42,119 nucleotides of DNA from Planctomycetota bacterium (GCA_020848735.1 JADLHO010000163.1:67313-109431); one strand, 5' to 3'; shown: positions 27,930-37,111, numbered from the stretch's first letter. Notes: generated by a model from the letters alone, not told the origin. Translations and numbers: made by a program.

Positions 27930-29444
27930 GTGAAGCGCCCCGCCGCCAATCCCACGCATGCGACCCGAGCCGCCGCCGGCGCGCTCCTCGGCCTCGCGTG
28001 GCTCGGCGCCTGCGGCAGCGCGCCGCCGACCAGGACCCTCGAGTTCGAACCCAGGACCGACATCCGGGTCTTCGATCCGGCGGGCGTCGAGACCGATGGC
28101 TCCGCCGTCGCCGAGCAGGTCCGCGGTCTCGGTGCGCGGGCGCCCTCGCCGGTCGAGCACGCGGCGCTGGATGCCGCACTGCGCGCGGAGGGGGCGCCCG
28201 GCCAGCCCCAGGATCCGGTCAAGCCGGCCGCGGGCGCCGACCAGGACGAGGACCGCCGCCGCGCCGCCGCCCGGCTGCGCATCGCGTTCGGCGACACGAT
28301 CCTCATCAACGACGACGGCACCGTCACCAAGCAGTACTTCCTCAGCCAGAGCGCCGGCCAGCTCTTCGTGAACCTGCTCCTGCCGATCGGCACCGCCGGC
28401 GGCACCGCCCTCACGACTCCGCAGGCGCGCTACGGCGGCGACCAGCTCGGCTCCGTGCTCGGGCGCATGCTCGGCAAGGACCACGCCGTCGAGCTGGTGT
28501 ACGTCGACAAGTTCGAGGCGATCGAAGACACGCCGCTGCGCGCGGCGCCGACCGCCCCGCGCGCGGCGATGGGTGCCGCGCAGCGCCACAACTCGCTGGT
28601 GCTCGTCACCGCGAAGCCCGAGGCGCTCGCGGCGTTCGAGAAGGCCCTCGATCTCTTCTACGGGAACATCCCCCAGGTGCAGATCGAGGTGAAGGTCGTC
28701 GAATACACGACGTCCGACTCGCTCGCGATGGGCGTGGTCCCGCTCAACGGCACGACCCCCACGCTCGAGAACAACGCCTCGGGTCGGCTGGTCCGCAACA
28801 TCGTCTCGGACTTCGCCGCATCGGGCTTCAGCAGCGGCGGCGGCAGCGTGTCGGGCGGCATCATCTCGCTCGGCGGGATCCACGACTCGTGGGAGCTCAA
28901 CGCCGCGCTGCAGATCCTCGAGGCGCAGAACATCGCGGACGTGAAGAGCCAGCCGCGCATGGTCGTGCGCAACGGCGGCACGGCGACCGTCGCGACGCGC
29001 ACCTCGCAGCCGTTCCCCACGGCGAAGATCGTCAATCAGACGGTCACGTCGACGGACATCGGCTTCAAGGACGTCGGCATCGTGATGGACATCCGCCCCG
29101 ACATCGCGGGGACGGAGACCGTCGTCCTGAACATCTTCGTCAGCGTCTCGTCGATCACCGGGTTCGTGGAGAGCGAGCCGATCCCGACGCCGATCATCAG
29201 CTCCCGCGAGGCGGCGACGGCCGTGCACCTCCGGGAGGGGCAGACCACCGTCATCGGCGGGCTCGTCTCGGAGTCGAACTTCGAGACCGAGCGCAAGATC
29301 CCCCTGCTCGGCGACATCCCCCTGCTGGGCCTGCTCTTCCGGTCGACGGCTTCGCAGCGCGAGAAGACGATCCTCGAGTTCCACATCACGCCGCGCATCC
29401 TGACGAGCACGCGCCGGACCTCGAGCAGCGTGGTCGGGCAGTAG
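27930..29444 (+). CDS. Secretin-family (type II/III secretion) lipoprotein
   Basis: A protein of 504 residues from GTG 27930, without a clear ribosome site. The lipobox LGAC gives Cys28. The N-terminal 120 residues are low in structure. A NolW-like segment follows (RHNSLVLVTAKPEALAAFEKA, about 215-235), then the secretin core (about 250-490) with IPQVQIEVKVVEY, AQNIADVKSQPRMVVRNG and, near the end, LREGQTTVIGGLVSES followed by PLLGDIPLLGLLFRS. These are signature positions of the PF00263 family. Secretins form outer-membrane rings for type II secretion, type IV pili or related machines. It is shorter than GspD and lacks a full set of N domains. Next to it is a GspK-like gene; no ATPase, platform or other pseudopilin genes are here. 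Confidence 0.85.
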   Translation: MKRPAANPTHATRAAAGALLGLAWLGACGSAPPTRTLEFEPRTDIRVFDPAGVETDGSAVAEQVRGLGARAPSPVEHAALDAALRAEGAPGQPQDPVKPAAGADQDEDRRRAAARLRIAFGDTILINDDGTVTKQYFLSQSAGQLFVNLLLPIGTAGGTALTTPQARYGGDQLGSVLGRMLGKDHAVELVYVDKFEAIEDTPLRAAPTAPRAAMGAAQRHNSLVLVTAKPEALAAFEKALDLFYGNIPQVQIEVKVVEYTTSDSLAMGVVPLNGTTPTLENNASGRLVRNIVSDFAASGFSSGGGSVSGGIISLGGIHDSWELNAALQILEAQNIADVKSQPRMVVRNGGTATVATRTSQPFPTAKIVNQTVTSTDIGFKDVGIVMDIRPDIAGTETVVLNIFVSVSSITGFVESEPIPTPIISSREAATAVHLREGQTTVIGGLVSESNFETERKIPLLGDIPLLGLLFRSTASQREKTILEFHITPRILTSTRRTSSSVVGQ

Positions 29445-29493
29445 GCCGCGGACCGGGCCGCGGGGAACCCGGTCCGTGGACCGGGGAAGGCGC

Positions 29494-29499
29494 TACGCT
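29494..29499 (+). promoter_or_regulatory. Candidate -10 box before the GspK-like gene
   Basis: TACGCT preceded by GC and followed by CTCGCGCC, 24 bases before ATG 29524. It fits the local GCTA-N3-T pattern. No -35 was recognised. Confidence 0.35.
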
Positions 29500-29523
29500 C
29501 TCGCGCCGTCCCAGAGCCCCGCG

Positions 29524-31212
29524 ATGCGCCCTACCGTCCCCGCGTCCCCTGCCACGAATCGCCGCGAGCCGTCGCCGGACGAGCGCGGCATGGCGCTCCT
29601 CATGGTGCTGATCCTCAGCATCCTGCTCTACGCGATGGTGACGGAGCTGGTGACGACCTCGCAGACCGCGCACCTCGTCGGCGAGAACGAGCTCCTCGTC
29701 GCCCGCATGCGCAACCACGCGGACTACGTGCTCATCGAGGTGGAGGATCTCCTCCTGCAGGACCTGCAGGCCGCGGCCGCGCAGGCCGAGGGTGGCGGGG
29801 AGGGCGCGGGCGGCCTGCCCGGTGGCGCCGGTGCCGCACCGGGTGGAGCACCGGGTGGGGCACCGGGTGCCGCCGGCGCGGAGGAGGAGGAGGAGGATCC
29901 CGCGGCGCTCGCCGACGGGAGTCAGGACGCGTGGTACGAGCCGACGGGTTACCCCGACGACGACATCACGAGCTACGTCTGGTGCGAGCCCGAGAACGCG
30001 AAGTTCAACGTTCTGGCGCTCGTGAGCCCCGACAAGGAGTTCGCCGATCTCTCGCGGGAGCGCTTCGTGCGGCTGCTCGACGATCTCCGCGACGGCACCG
30101 ACTACGACATCCCGCGTGGCGATGCCGACCGCATCGCGCAGGCCTTGACCGACTGGATGCAGAGCCGCACGCGCAGCGAGAACCTGCCGCGCATGCCGCT
30201 CAAGAGCGACGAGGAGGAGGATCGGCGCGAGGTCTCGCTGATGCTCCAGCTCGACGAGATGCTGCTCCTGCCGGGCGTCACCGAGGAGATGTTCTTCGAC
30301 AAGGTGCTCGACTCGAAGGTCATGCCCGGCCTCGAGGCGGTGCTCACCGTGCACACCGCGCTCGTCTTCGATCCGGGTGATCCCGAGCAGAACGCGCGCA
30401 ACGCCGCGTCCGGCAACAACCCGGCGGGCGGCCAGAACCCCGCCGGGGGCCAGAACCCCGCCGGGGGCCAGAACCCGGCCGGCGGCCAGAACCCGGCAGG
30501 TGGTCAGAACCCCGGCGGTGGCCAGGCGCCGGCGGGCGGCACGGCCGAAGGCGAGCGGCCGCCGCTGCAGGGCGAGGGGATCCGCATCAACGTCAACGTC
30601 GCGCCCCGTGCGGTGCTGCGCTGCCTCTTCGACCCCGGGGAGATCTCCGATGCCGTGATCGACGCGATCATCCGCTGGCGCAACGAGCCGGTGGAGGAGG
30701 AGGAGAACGGCAGCGCCTCGAATCTCCCCGAGGACTATCTCGGCGACGTGCGCAGCGGTTCCGGGCCGAAGCGCAAGGTCTTCACCTCGATCGAGCAGAT
30801 CGAGGAGGAGATCGAGGAGTTCAGGAACCTCGCCGATCCCGCGCTCAAGCAGTCGTTCCTCGACCTGCTCACGGTGAAGTCCGACGTGTTCACCGTGCAC
30901 ATCGCCTCGATGCACAAGCGCAACGAGGAGACGCGGACCTACGTCCTGCAGCGCGAGCGCACGGTGCTGATCCGGCTCGACGACGGCGAGACGGGCAAGA
31001 TCCACCCGTTGATCCTGCACGAGCCGCGCAGCGGGCTCCGTCTCCAGGGCACGGACCTCGACGAGGACGACCTGCTCTCGATGTCCTCGCGCTTCGCGGA
31101 GATGGACACCTTCTCGCAGGAGGAGCGCGCGTGGAATCCGTTCTACGTCGACTTCTTCCGCCCCGCGCACGAGCGCGAGCAGCTCTTCACCTACCGCAAC
31201 TTCCGGCGCTGA
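29524..31212 (+). CDS. gspK: GspK-like type II secretion minor pseudopilin
   Basis: A protein of 562 residues, longer than the usual 320 or so for GspK. The N-terminus has a prepilin-type site DERG-MALL with the cut after Gly22, then a hydrophobic helix (MVLILSILLYAMVTEL). The GspK pattern follows: NAKFNVLAL, LTDWMQ and a later NVNVAPRAVLRCLF region with SDAVIDAIIRWR, matching the helix-hairpin-helix part. GspK sits at the tip of the pseudopilus. Two low-complexity inserts account for the extra length: a Gly/Ala/Pro stretch with Glu run near 98-125, and six NPAGGQ-type repeats near 299-334. It ends convergent to carA. The gene_symbol follows the family; other type II components are absent from the window. 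Confidence 0.82.
   Translation: MRPTVPASPATNRREPSPDERGMALLMVLILSILLYAMVTELVTTSQTAHLVGENELLVARMRNHADYVLIEVEDLLLQDLQAAAAQAEGGGEGAGGLPGGAGAAPGGAPGGAPGAAGAEEEEEDPAALADGSQDAWYEPTGYPDDDITSYVWCEPENAKFNVLALVSPDKEFADLSRERFVRLLDDLRDGTDYDIPRGDADRIAQALTDWMQSRTRSENLPRMPLKSDEEEDRREVSLMLQLDEMLLLPGVTEEMFFDKVLDSKVMPGLEAVLTVHTALVFDPGDPEQNARNAASGNNPAGGQNPAGGQNPAGGQNPAGGQNPAGGQNPGGGQAPAGGTAEGERPPLQGEGIRINVNVAPRAVLRCLFDPGEISDAVIDAIIRWRNEPVEEEENGSASNLPEDYLGDVRSGSGPKRKVFTSIEQIEEEIEEFRNLADPALKQSFLDLLTVKSDVFTVHIASMHKRNEETRTYVLQRERTVLIRLDDGETGKIHPLILHEPRSGLRLQGTDLDEDDLLSMSSRFAEMDTFSQEERAWNPFYVDFFRPAHEREQLFTYRNFRR
30418..30525 (+). repeat. 18-bp tandem repeat inside the GspK-like gene
   Basis: Six in-frame 18-base units encode five NPAGGQ and one NPGGGQ, followed by a degenerate APAGGT. 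Codon use within the units differs (GGGGGC versus GGCGGC), so the copies are not all recent. It probably forms a flexible loop. Confidence 0.95.
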
Positions 31213-31248
31213 GTTCGCCGTTCGGCGCGGGAGCCGGCAGTCGATCGA

Positions 31249-32400
31249 TCAGCGCGTCGTCGCGGCGAGCAGCTCGCGGAAGCGATCGAAGAGGTAGAGC
31301 GAGTCGTGGGGCCCGGGCGCGGCCTCGGGGTGGTACTGCACGGAGAAGACCGGCAGCTCCTTGTGGCGGATGCCCTCGACGGTCCTGTCGTTGAGGTTGA
31401 CGTGCGTCACCTCCACGGAGGGCGGGAGCTGCGAGGGATCGACCGCGAACGAGTGGTTCTGCGCCGTGATCTCCACGCGCTCGGTCGTGAGGTCCATCAC
31501 CGGCTGGTTCCCGCCGTGGTGGCCGAACTTCATCTTGAAGGTCTTCGCGCCGAAGACCTGGCCGAGGATCTGGTGGCCGAGACAGATGCCGAAGACCGGC
31601 ACGCGCTTGACGAGCTCGCGCGCGGCGCCGACCGCGTAGTGGAGGATCGCCGGATCACCGGGACCGTTGCTGAGGAAGACGCCGTCCGGCTTGCGCTCGA
31701 GCACCGCGGCCGCCGGAGTGGCGGCGGGCACGACCGTGACGTCGAAGCCCGACGCGACGAGCGAGCGGAGGATGTTGCGCTTCGCGCCGAAGTCGTAGGC
31801 CACGATCCTGGGGCGCGTTCCCGACGCCTTCTGCGCGTCGGGCGAACTCGCGGCGAAGGGGGACTCGTGCGACTTCGTCCAGTCGAAGGCCTGCCTGGTC
31901 GAGACGACGAGCACGTGGTCTTCGTCGCTCACCGTCGGCGCGCTGCGCACGCGCTCGACGAGCGCGGCATCCGGAGTGTCGACGTCCTCCGTCAGCAGGA
32001 CCCGCATCGCACCGGCGGCGCGCACGCGGCGCGTGATCATGCGCGTGTCGACGCGCTCGATGCCCGGCACCCCATGCTGGACGAGGTAATCCGAGAGCTC
32101 GCCGCCCGAGCGGACGTTGCTCGCGCGTTGGCAGGCCTCCCGCACGATGAGTCCCGAGAGCCAGAGCCGGCTCGACTCCTCGTCCTCGCTGTTGACGCCG
32201 TAGTTGCCGATGTGCGGCTGCGTCAGCAGGACGGTCTGACCGCGGTACGAGGGGTCGGTCAGGATCTCCTGGTAGCCCGAGATCGAGGTGTTGAAGACCA
32301 GTTCGCCGATCGTGTCGCACGAGGCGCCGAACGAACGGCCGCGTAGGACGGTGCCGTCCTCGAGCACGAGACGGGCGGGCTTGCGGGGGGCGCTGTTCAA
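31249..32400 (-). CDS. carA: Carbamoyl-phosphate synthase small subunit
   Basis: A protein of 383 residues. The start is TTG at 32400 ([16 protein letters not shown]), chosen because the next in-frame start would cut into the conserved LVLEDG strand. The N-terminal CarA domain has [17 protein letters not shown] and IGNYGVN. The glutaminase domain has the catalytic Cys in FGICLGHQ and the HPE near the C-terminus ([14 protein letters not shown]). CarA supplies ammonia from glutamine to CarB for carbamoyl phosphate, feeding pyrimidine and arginine synthesis. carB is not in the window. It is 79 bases after larB on the same strand but may have its own promoter, since a TATGCT box lies just upstream. 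Confidence 0.95.
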   Translation of the reverse strand: MNSAPRKPARLVLEDGTVLRGRSFGASCDTIGELVFNTSISGYQEILTDPSYRGQTVLLTQPHIGNYGVNSEDEESSRLWLSGLIVREACQRASNVRSGGELSDYLVQHGVPGIERVDTRMITRRVRAAGAMRVLLTEDVDTPDAALVERVRSAPTVSDEDHVLVVSTRQAFDWTKSHESPFAASSPDAQKASGTRPRIVAYDFGAKRNILRSLVASGFDVTVVPAATPAAAVLERKPDGVFLSNGPGDPAILHYAVGAARELVKRVPVFGICLGHQILGQVFGAKTFKMKFGHHGGNQPVMDLTTERVEITAQNHSFAVDPSQLPPSVEVTHVNLNDRTVEGIRHKELPVFSVQYHPEAAPGPHDSLYLFDRFRELLAATTR

Positions 32401-32409
32401 GGCGCGGGG

Positions 32410-32415
32410 AGCATA
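32410..32415 (-). promoter_or_regulatory. Candidate -10 box very close to the carA start
   Basis: On the minus strand the hexamer is TATGCT, preceded by GC and followed by CCCCGCGCC and then the TTG start. Only nine bases separate it from the start codon, so a transcript starting at the normal distance would have almost no leader. There is no -35. Confidence 0.4.
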
Positions 32416-32479
32416 GCGAGCCCGTCGCGCGGAACCGATCTCGTCGCCGAAGCCCGGCCGGCGTGCGTCGCGGTCCGGG

Positions 32480-33208
32480 TCAGGACCCCGGGCCCGTCTC
32501 GCCCGCGCGGTTCACCAGGGCCGCGGCGTAGCCCGCACCGAAGCCGTTGTCGATGTTCACGCAGGTCACACCCGCCGCGCAGGAGTTGAGCATCGTCCCG
32601 AGCGCCGCGAGACCGCCGAGCCCCACGCCGTAGCCCGTGCTCGTCGGCACCGCGATCACGGGGCTGGCGACGAGCCCGGCGAGGACCGACGGCAAGGCGC
32701 CTTCCATGCCGGCGACGGCGATGACGACGCGCGCGGCGCGGATCGCTTGGAGCCGGGCGAGCAGGCGATGGAGGCCCGCGACGCCGAGGTCCGCGTGCAG
32801 CTCCACCGCGCAGCCCAGGGCGTCGGCGGTGACCATCGCCTCCTCGGCGACGGGCAGATCGGCCGTGCCGGCCGCCACGACCGCGACCTTGCCGAACCGC
32901 GGCCGCGGCTCGCGCTCGTAGCTCACCGTGCGCGCGCGTGGGTGGTGCGCCGCGCCCGGGATCGCGCTCAGGAGCGCGGTCGCCTGCTCGGCATCCACCC
33001 GGGTGCAGAGCACGCGGCCGGCGCGCGCCGCGATCGCCGCCGCGATCGCCGCGGCCTCCGCGGGTGACTTGCCCGGGCAGAACACGACCTCGGGGAAGCC
33101 GCAGCGTGCGGCGCGGTCGTGGTCGACCTGTGCGAAGCGGAGGTCCTCGACGCCACCGCGCGCCGCGATGCCGCGCACCAGGGCCTCGAAGCCGTCCGCA
33201 GTGCTCAT
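32480..33208 (-). CDS. larB: LarB, nickel-pincer cofactor biosynthesis protein
   Basis: A protein of 242 residues. ATG 33208 overlaps the tsaD stop (ATGA). The N-terminal part has [14 protein letters not shown], typical of LarB. The C-terminal PurE-like domain has [37 protein letters not shown] and [14 protein letters not shown]. LarB carboxylates nicotinic acid adenine dinucleotide and hydrolyses it in the first step towards the nickel-pincer nucleotide used by lactate racemase and relatives. larC and larE are not nearby, so either they lie elsewhere or this member has another role. Cytosolic. Confidence 0.9.
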   Translation of the reverse strand: MSTADGFEALVRGIAARGGVEDLRFAQVDHDRAARCGFPEVVFCPGKSPAEAAAIAAAIAARAGRVLCTRVDAEQATALLSAIPGAAHHPRARTVSYEREPRPRFGKVAVVAAGTADLPVAEEAMVTADALGCAVELHADLGVAGLHRLLARLQAIRAARVVIAVAGMEGALPSVLAGLVASPVIAVPTSTGYGVGLGGLAALGTMLNSCAAGVTCVNIDNGFGAGYAAALVNRAGETGPGS

Positions 33209-34248
33209 CCGTCGCTCCGCGAGGTCGCACGCGCGTCGAGCGAGAGATCGTCGACCTGACCGCGCTCGTGCCAGAGATGATGGCCGAGCCCGGCGATCAT
33301 CGCGCCGTTGTCGGAGCAGAGCTCGAGCGGCGGGAACACGAGCTGCAACCGCGCGAGGTGCGAGTCCTCGCGCAGACGCTGTCGCAACAGCTCGTTCCGC
33401 GCGACCCCGCCGCCGATCGAAAGGGAGCGCAGGCCAGGCACGCGCTCCGCGGCGCGGCGCAGCTTCCGGATCAGGGTGTCGACGACGGCGGCCTGGTACG
33501 CGGCCGCACAGTCCGCGACCTGCTGGGGCGAGAGGCTCGGCATCGCGTGTGCGAGGCCCGGTCCGCGCAGGTGGTAGAGCAGCGCGGTCTTGAGACCGCT
33601 GAACGAGAAGTCGAGCGAGGTCTCGCCGAGCATCGGCCGGGGGAGATCGATCGAGCGGGGATCGCCCTGGCGCGCGGCGGTCTGGATCGAGGGGCCACCG
33701 GGGTAGGGCAGGCCGAGCAACGCGGCACCCTTGTCGAGCGCTTCGCCCGCGGCGTCGTCGATCGTGCGACCGAGGCGCTCCGCGCGGCCGGGCTCGTGCA
33801 GGAGGTAGAGCGCCGTGTGGCCGCCCGAGGCGACGAGCGTGAGGCAGGGCAGGCGCAGCGCGGGCTCCGCCATGAACGCGGCATGGACGTGGGCCTGGAT
33901 GTGGTCGACCCCGATGAGCGGCAGGCCGTGACTCCACGCGAGCGCCTTCGCCGCCGCGATCCCGACGAGCAGGCTGCCGACCATGCCGGGGCGATTCGTC
34001 ACCGCGATCGCGGCGAGTCCACCCGGCGTCACGCCGGCTCCTGCGAGTGCGTCGGAGATCACCGGCAACACGCGCGTCATGTGCGAGCGACTCGCGACTT
34101 CCGGCACGACGCCGCGGAAGCGCTCGTGCAGGTGGATCTGGCTGTGCACGACGTTCGAGAGCACGCGCCGGCCATCGGCGACGACCGCCGCCGCGGTCTC
34201 GTCGCACGACGACTCGATGCCCAGCACGTTAAGACCTTCGACGCTCAT
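33205..34248 (-). CDS. tsaD: tRNA N6-threonylcarbamoyltransferase TsaD
   Basis: A protein of 347 residues, the normal length. ATG 34248 was chosen because MSVEGLNVLGIESSCDET aligns with the family N-terminus. Motifs in order: GIESSCDET, the metal-binding HIQAHVHAAF, VASGGHT, DDAAGEALDKGA, DFSFSGLKTA, IGGGVARN and DNGAMIAGLG. TsaD, with TsaB and TsaE, transfers the threonylcarbamoyl group to A37 of ANN-decoding tRNAs and is essential in many bacteria. It lies seven bases after ctp and overlaps larB, so the three genes form one operon. Confidence 0.97.
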   Translation of the reverse strand: MSVEGLNVLGIESSCDETAAAVVADGRRVLSNVVHSQIHLHERFRGVVPEVASRSHMTRVLPVISDALAGAGVTPGGLAAIAVTNRPGMVGSLLVGIAAAKALAWSHGLPLIGVDHIQAHVHAAFMAEPALRLPCLTLVASGGHTALYLLHEPGRAERLGRTIDDAAGEALDKGAALLGLPYPGGPSIQTAARQGDPRSIDLPRPMLGETSLDFSFSGLKTALLYHLRGPGLAHAMPSLSPQQVADCAAAYQAAVVDTLIRKLRRAAERVPGLRSLSIGGGVARNELLRQRLREDSHLARLQLVFPPLELCSDNGAMIAGLGHHLWHERGQVDDLSLDARATSRSDG

Positions 34249-34255
34249 CGCCGAC

Positions 34256-35617
34256 TCAGCGCCCGCTCGCTTCCGCCACGCGTTGGCGCAGGGCAGCGAG
34301 CGCCTTGGCGAGTTGCAGGTCCAGCTCCAGGCCCGGCGCCTGGCGCGGGGTGAAACCGAGGCGCTCGGCGAGCACGGCCACGGCCGCGCGGTACGCCGCC
34401 GGCACCTCCGGTGCATCGAGTTCGTTCTCGAGACGGCGGAAGAGCGCCCGGTCGATCGGCGCCTCCAGATCGGGTGCGATCCCGCCGCCGTTCGGCGCGT
34501 GAGGGTTGCCGCCCGGGGCCACACCGCCCTCACCGTCGATGTCGCGACCCTTCGGCGTCTGGTAGCGCGCGGTCGTGATCTTCAGCCGGAACGCGCGGTT
34601 GCGGAACGAGAAGATGCTCTGCACCGAGGCCTTGCCGTAGGTCTTCGTGCCGACGACTCCGGCGCGCGCGTGATCCTGCAGGGCACCCGTGAGCACCTCG
34701 CTCGCGCTCGCCGAGCGTTCGTTGACGAGGACGACGAGCGGCAGCTCCGGCCAGTGGCAGCGGTCCGCGCGCGCGTCGTGGCGTTCGATCTCCACGTCGC
34801 GCCGATGCAGCGACACGATGCGACCCTCGCGGAGGAAGGCGTTCGCGATCGACACCGCCTCGGTCAGGATCCCTCCGCCGTTGAAGCGCAGGTCGACGAT
34901 CAGTCCGCCGAGTGAGCCGCCGGCTTCGGTCTCGAGGGCGCGCACCGCGGCGATCAGCTCATCCGCGACGCCGCGCTGGAACCCGACCACGAAGACGTAG
35001 CCGAGCCGGCCCTCGCGATCGAGCAGGCGCGCCCACTTCACCTTCGGTTCGGGGACGTTGCCCCGCTCGATCTCGACGTCGAAGGGCTCCGCATCGCCGC
35101 GCGCGATGCGCAGCAGCACCTTCGAGCCGGCGGGACCGCGCAGCAGTTCGGCGGCGCGCGCCACGGCGTCGTCGGGGCTCACCGCGCCCAGGTCCTTGCC
35201 GTCGACGGCGAGGATGCGGTCGCCGACCTGGAGTCCGACGCGCTCCGCGGGACTCGCGCTGAGCGGACTCTGCACCGTGATCGGCGCGACGCCGGGCACC
35301 GGCATCACGCCGATGCCCTCGTAGGTTCCCTCGAGCTGCTCCGCCTCGAAGGCCGCGACCTCCTTGGGCACGACGAACTCGCCGTGTCGATCGATGCCCT
35401 TCACCATCCCCTGGATCGCGGCGAGCATCAGCTCCTTCGGATCGCGTGCCTCGACGAACTCCTCGCCGAGTTGCCGATGCACCAGGCGCAGCACCGCGAG
35501 CTCGTCTGCGGGCATGGTCTCGAAGACCTGGCGCCAGAGCAGCACGCCGAGCGGGACTGCGAGCAGCCCCAGCATCAGGACGAACACGTGGAGGATCGGC
35601 GCGTTGGGGCGCTGCAT
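34256..35617 (-). CDS. S41-family C-terminal processing peptidase
   Basis: A protein of 453 residues. ATG 35617 was chosen because it gives a clean membrane anchor (ILHVFVLMLGLLAVPLGVLLW). A PDZ domain covers about 95-185 (GTYEGIGVMPVP, then VGDRILAVDGKDLG). The S41 peptidase core has LIVDLRFNGGG near 240, and a Ser/Lys pair in NERSASASEV (Ser304) and TYGKASVQ (Lys329), spaced 25 apart as in CtpA and Prc. Such enzymes cut exported proteins near the C-terminus in the periplasm or at the membrane. First gene of the ctp-tsaD-larB operon. No ribosome site is visible, and a -10-like box lies ten bases upstream. Confidence 0.92.
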   Translation of the reverse strand: MQRPNAPILHVFVLMLGLLAVPLGVLLWRQVFETMPADELAVLRLVHRQLGEEFVEARDPKELMLAAIQGMVKGIDRHGEFVVPKEVAAFEAEQLEGTYEGIGVMPVPGVAPITVQSPLSASPAERVGLQVGDRILAVDGKDLGAVSPDDAVARAAELLRGPAGSKVLLRIARGDAEPFDVEIERGNVPEPKVKWARLLDREGRLGYVFVVGFQRGVADELIAAVRALETEAGGSLGGLIVDLRFNGGGILTEAVSIANAFLREGRIVSLHRRDVEIERHDARADRCHWPELPLVVLVNERSASASEVLTGALQDHARAGVVGTKTYGKASVQSIFSFRNRAFRLKITTARYQTPKGRDIDGEGGVAPGGNPHAPNGGGIAPDLEAPIDRALFRRLENELDAPEVPAAYRAAVAVLAERLGFTPRQAPGLELDLQLAKALAALRQRVAEASGR

Positions 35618-35627
35618 GCCGGGGCGG

Positions 35628-35633
35628 ATGGTA
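35628..35633 (-). promoter_or_regulatory. Candidate -10 box very close to the ctp start
   Basis: On the minus strand TACCAT, preceded by GC and followed by CCGCCCCGGC and then ATG. The ten-base gap implies a leader of only a few bases. There is no -35 and no ribosome site. Confidence 0.4.
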
Positions 35634-35750
35634 GCGCTGCGCACGCGATGGGCCGCCGGCCGACCGCCCCGATTCGCGTCGCTCGGGGCTGGAACCTCGT
35701 CGCCTCGTCGCGCAATCTCTCGCGCGACCAGGAACCACGGAGACCCATCG

Positions 35751-35963
35751 ATGGCGGTAGCGCGCGTGATCCGACTCGAAGGCATCGAGACGCCCTGTCT
35801 CGCACTGACCGAAGCGGGAGAGCTTCCCGAGGAGCTCACCGTCGACTTCCCGAAGGGCGGTCTCGGCAGCCCGCACGACGGGCGCGAGCGCGTGACCTTC
35901 CGCCTGCAGCCCAGCTCGCGGCGCGATCCGGTGCCGAGCTACGTCGAGATCTTCGACGAATGA
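35751..35963 (+). CDS. Small protein of unknown function (70 residues)
   Basis: ATG 35751 has a good ribosome site GGAGA seven bases upstream. The product (MAVARVIRLEGIETPCLALT and on) is acidic at the C-terminus, has one cysteine and no signal peptide or membrane helix, so it is probably cytosolic. Its stop overlaps the start of the serine hydrolase gene as ATGA. The ribosome site and coupling make it a real gene. No family was recognised. It is divergent from ctp. Confidence 0.72.
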   Translation: MAVARVIRLEGIETPCLALTEAGELPEELTVDFPKGGLGSPHDGRERVTFRLQPSSRRDPVPSYVEIFDE

Positions 35964-37111
35964 GGCGCGCCGCGGCGCGTCTCGCCGGCGTCCTCGCGCT
36001 CGGCCTGATGGCGGTCGCCGCGCAGGAGCCGCAGGCGGCGCTCCAAGCGCAGACGGAACTCGACGCCGCGCTCGAACGCATCCGCGCCGAACACGGCGTC
36101 ACGGCGCTCGCGGCGTGTGCGCTGCGGGGCGGGCAGCTCGTCGGACTCGCGGCCAGCGGCATGCGTCGCCGCGATCGCGACACAGCGGTCGGGGTCGAGG
36201 ACCGCTGGCACCTGGGGTCCTGCACCAAGGCGATGACCGCGACGCTCTGCGCAATGCTCGTCGACGAAGGCCGCCTCCGCTTCGAAGCGACCCTGCCCGA
36301 GCTCTTCCCCGAACTCGAAGAGCGCATGCACGCGGATTGGCGCGAGGTGACGCTGCTCGACCTGCTCCGGCATCGCAGCGGGCTCTGCGCCGCGCCGCTG
36401 GTCGATGGACTCTGGCGCCGCATGACCGAGCACGAGGGGCCGCACGCGGCGATGCGTGCGGAGATCGCCGAAGAGCTGCTGACGCGGCCCGCCGAGCGCT
36501 CGCGGGGGGAATTCCTCTACTCGAATGCCGGCTACATCGTGGTCGGCGCCGCGCTCGAGAGGCTCTGCCAGACGAGCTGGGAGGAGCTCATGACGAAGCG
36601 GCTCTTCGAGCCCCTCGGCATGACGAGCGCCGGCTTCGGCGCTCCCGGTCGGGATGGCGCACTCGACGCGCCGCAAGGCCATCGGGGTCCGCGCGCGCTG
36701 CCCGTCGGGCTCGGGCGTGGAGCCGACAACCCGCCTGCCCTCGGCCCTGCCGGCACCGTGCACGCGAGTCTGCGCGACTGGGCGAAGTTCATCGCGTTGC
36801 ACGTCGGCTGCGATGCGCAGGAGCCGCCGCTGGTGAAGCCGGCCACGCTCGCGCGGCTCCACGAGGCACCCGTCGGCGGCGATTACGCCTGCGGCTTCGG
36901 CGTGGGCCGTCGACCCTGGGCCAGCGGAGCCGTCCTCTCGCACTCGGGCAGCAACACGATGTGGTACTGCGTCGTGTGGGCGTCCCCGCGGGACCGCTTC
37001 GCGGTGCTCGTCGCCGCCAATGAAGCCGGCACGCCGGCGCAGCGCGCGACCGACGCCGCGGCGAGTGCGTGGATCGAGCGGTTCTCGCCTCACCGCAAGC
37101 GCGAGGATTGA
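35960..37111 (+). CDS. Serine hydrolase, beta-lactamase class C-like
   Basis: A protein of 383 residues. ATG 35960 overlaps the upstream small gene. A signal peptide (VLALGLMAVAAQ) is followed by a penicillin-binding/beta-lactamase fold: Ser87-Cys-Thr-Lys90 (the S-x-x-K motif), the Tyr187-Ser-Asn189 motif in FLYSNAGY, and a C-terminal HSGSN in place of the K-T-G box. This HxG variant is common in esterase- and D-aminopeptidase-like members of the family, so beta-lactam hydrolysis is not implied. It is exported. The substrate is unknown. The upstream 70-residue protein may be co-translated with it. Confidence 0.9.
   Translation: MRRAAARLAGVLALGLMAVAAQEPQAALQAQTELDAALERIRAEHGVTALAACALRGGQLVGLAASGMRRRDRDTAVGVEDRWHLGSCTKAMTATLCAMLVDEGRLRFEATLPELFPELEERMHADWREVTLLDLLRHRSGLCAAPLVDGLWRRMTEHEGPHAAMRAEIAEELLTRPAERSRGEFLYSNAGYIVVGAALERLCQTSWEELMTKRLFEPLGMTSAGFGAPGRDGALDAPQGHRGPRALPVGLGRGADNPPALGPAGTVHASLRDWAKFIALHVGCDAQEPPLVKPATLARLHEAPVGGDYACGFGVGRRPWASGAVLSHSGSNTMWYCVVWASPRDRFAVLVAANEAGTPAQRATDAAASAWIERFSPHRKRED

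Noticed and set aside
35960-37111. The serine hydrolase considered as a resistance beta-lactamase
   Set aside because: It has HSG in place of the KTG box, which is typical of esterase or peptidase relatives, and there is no resistance context.
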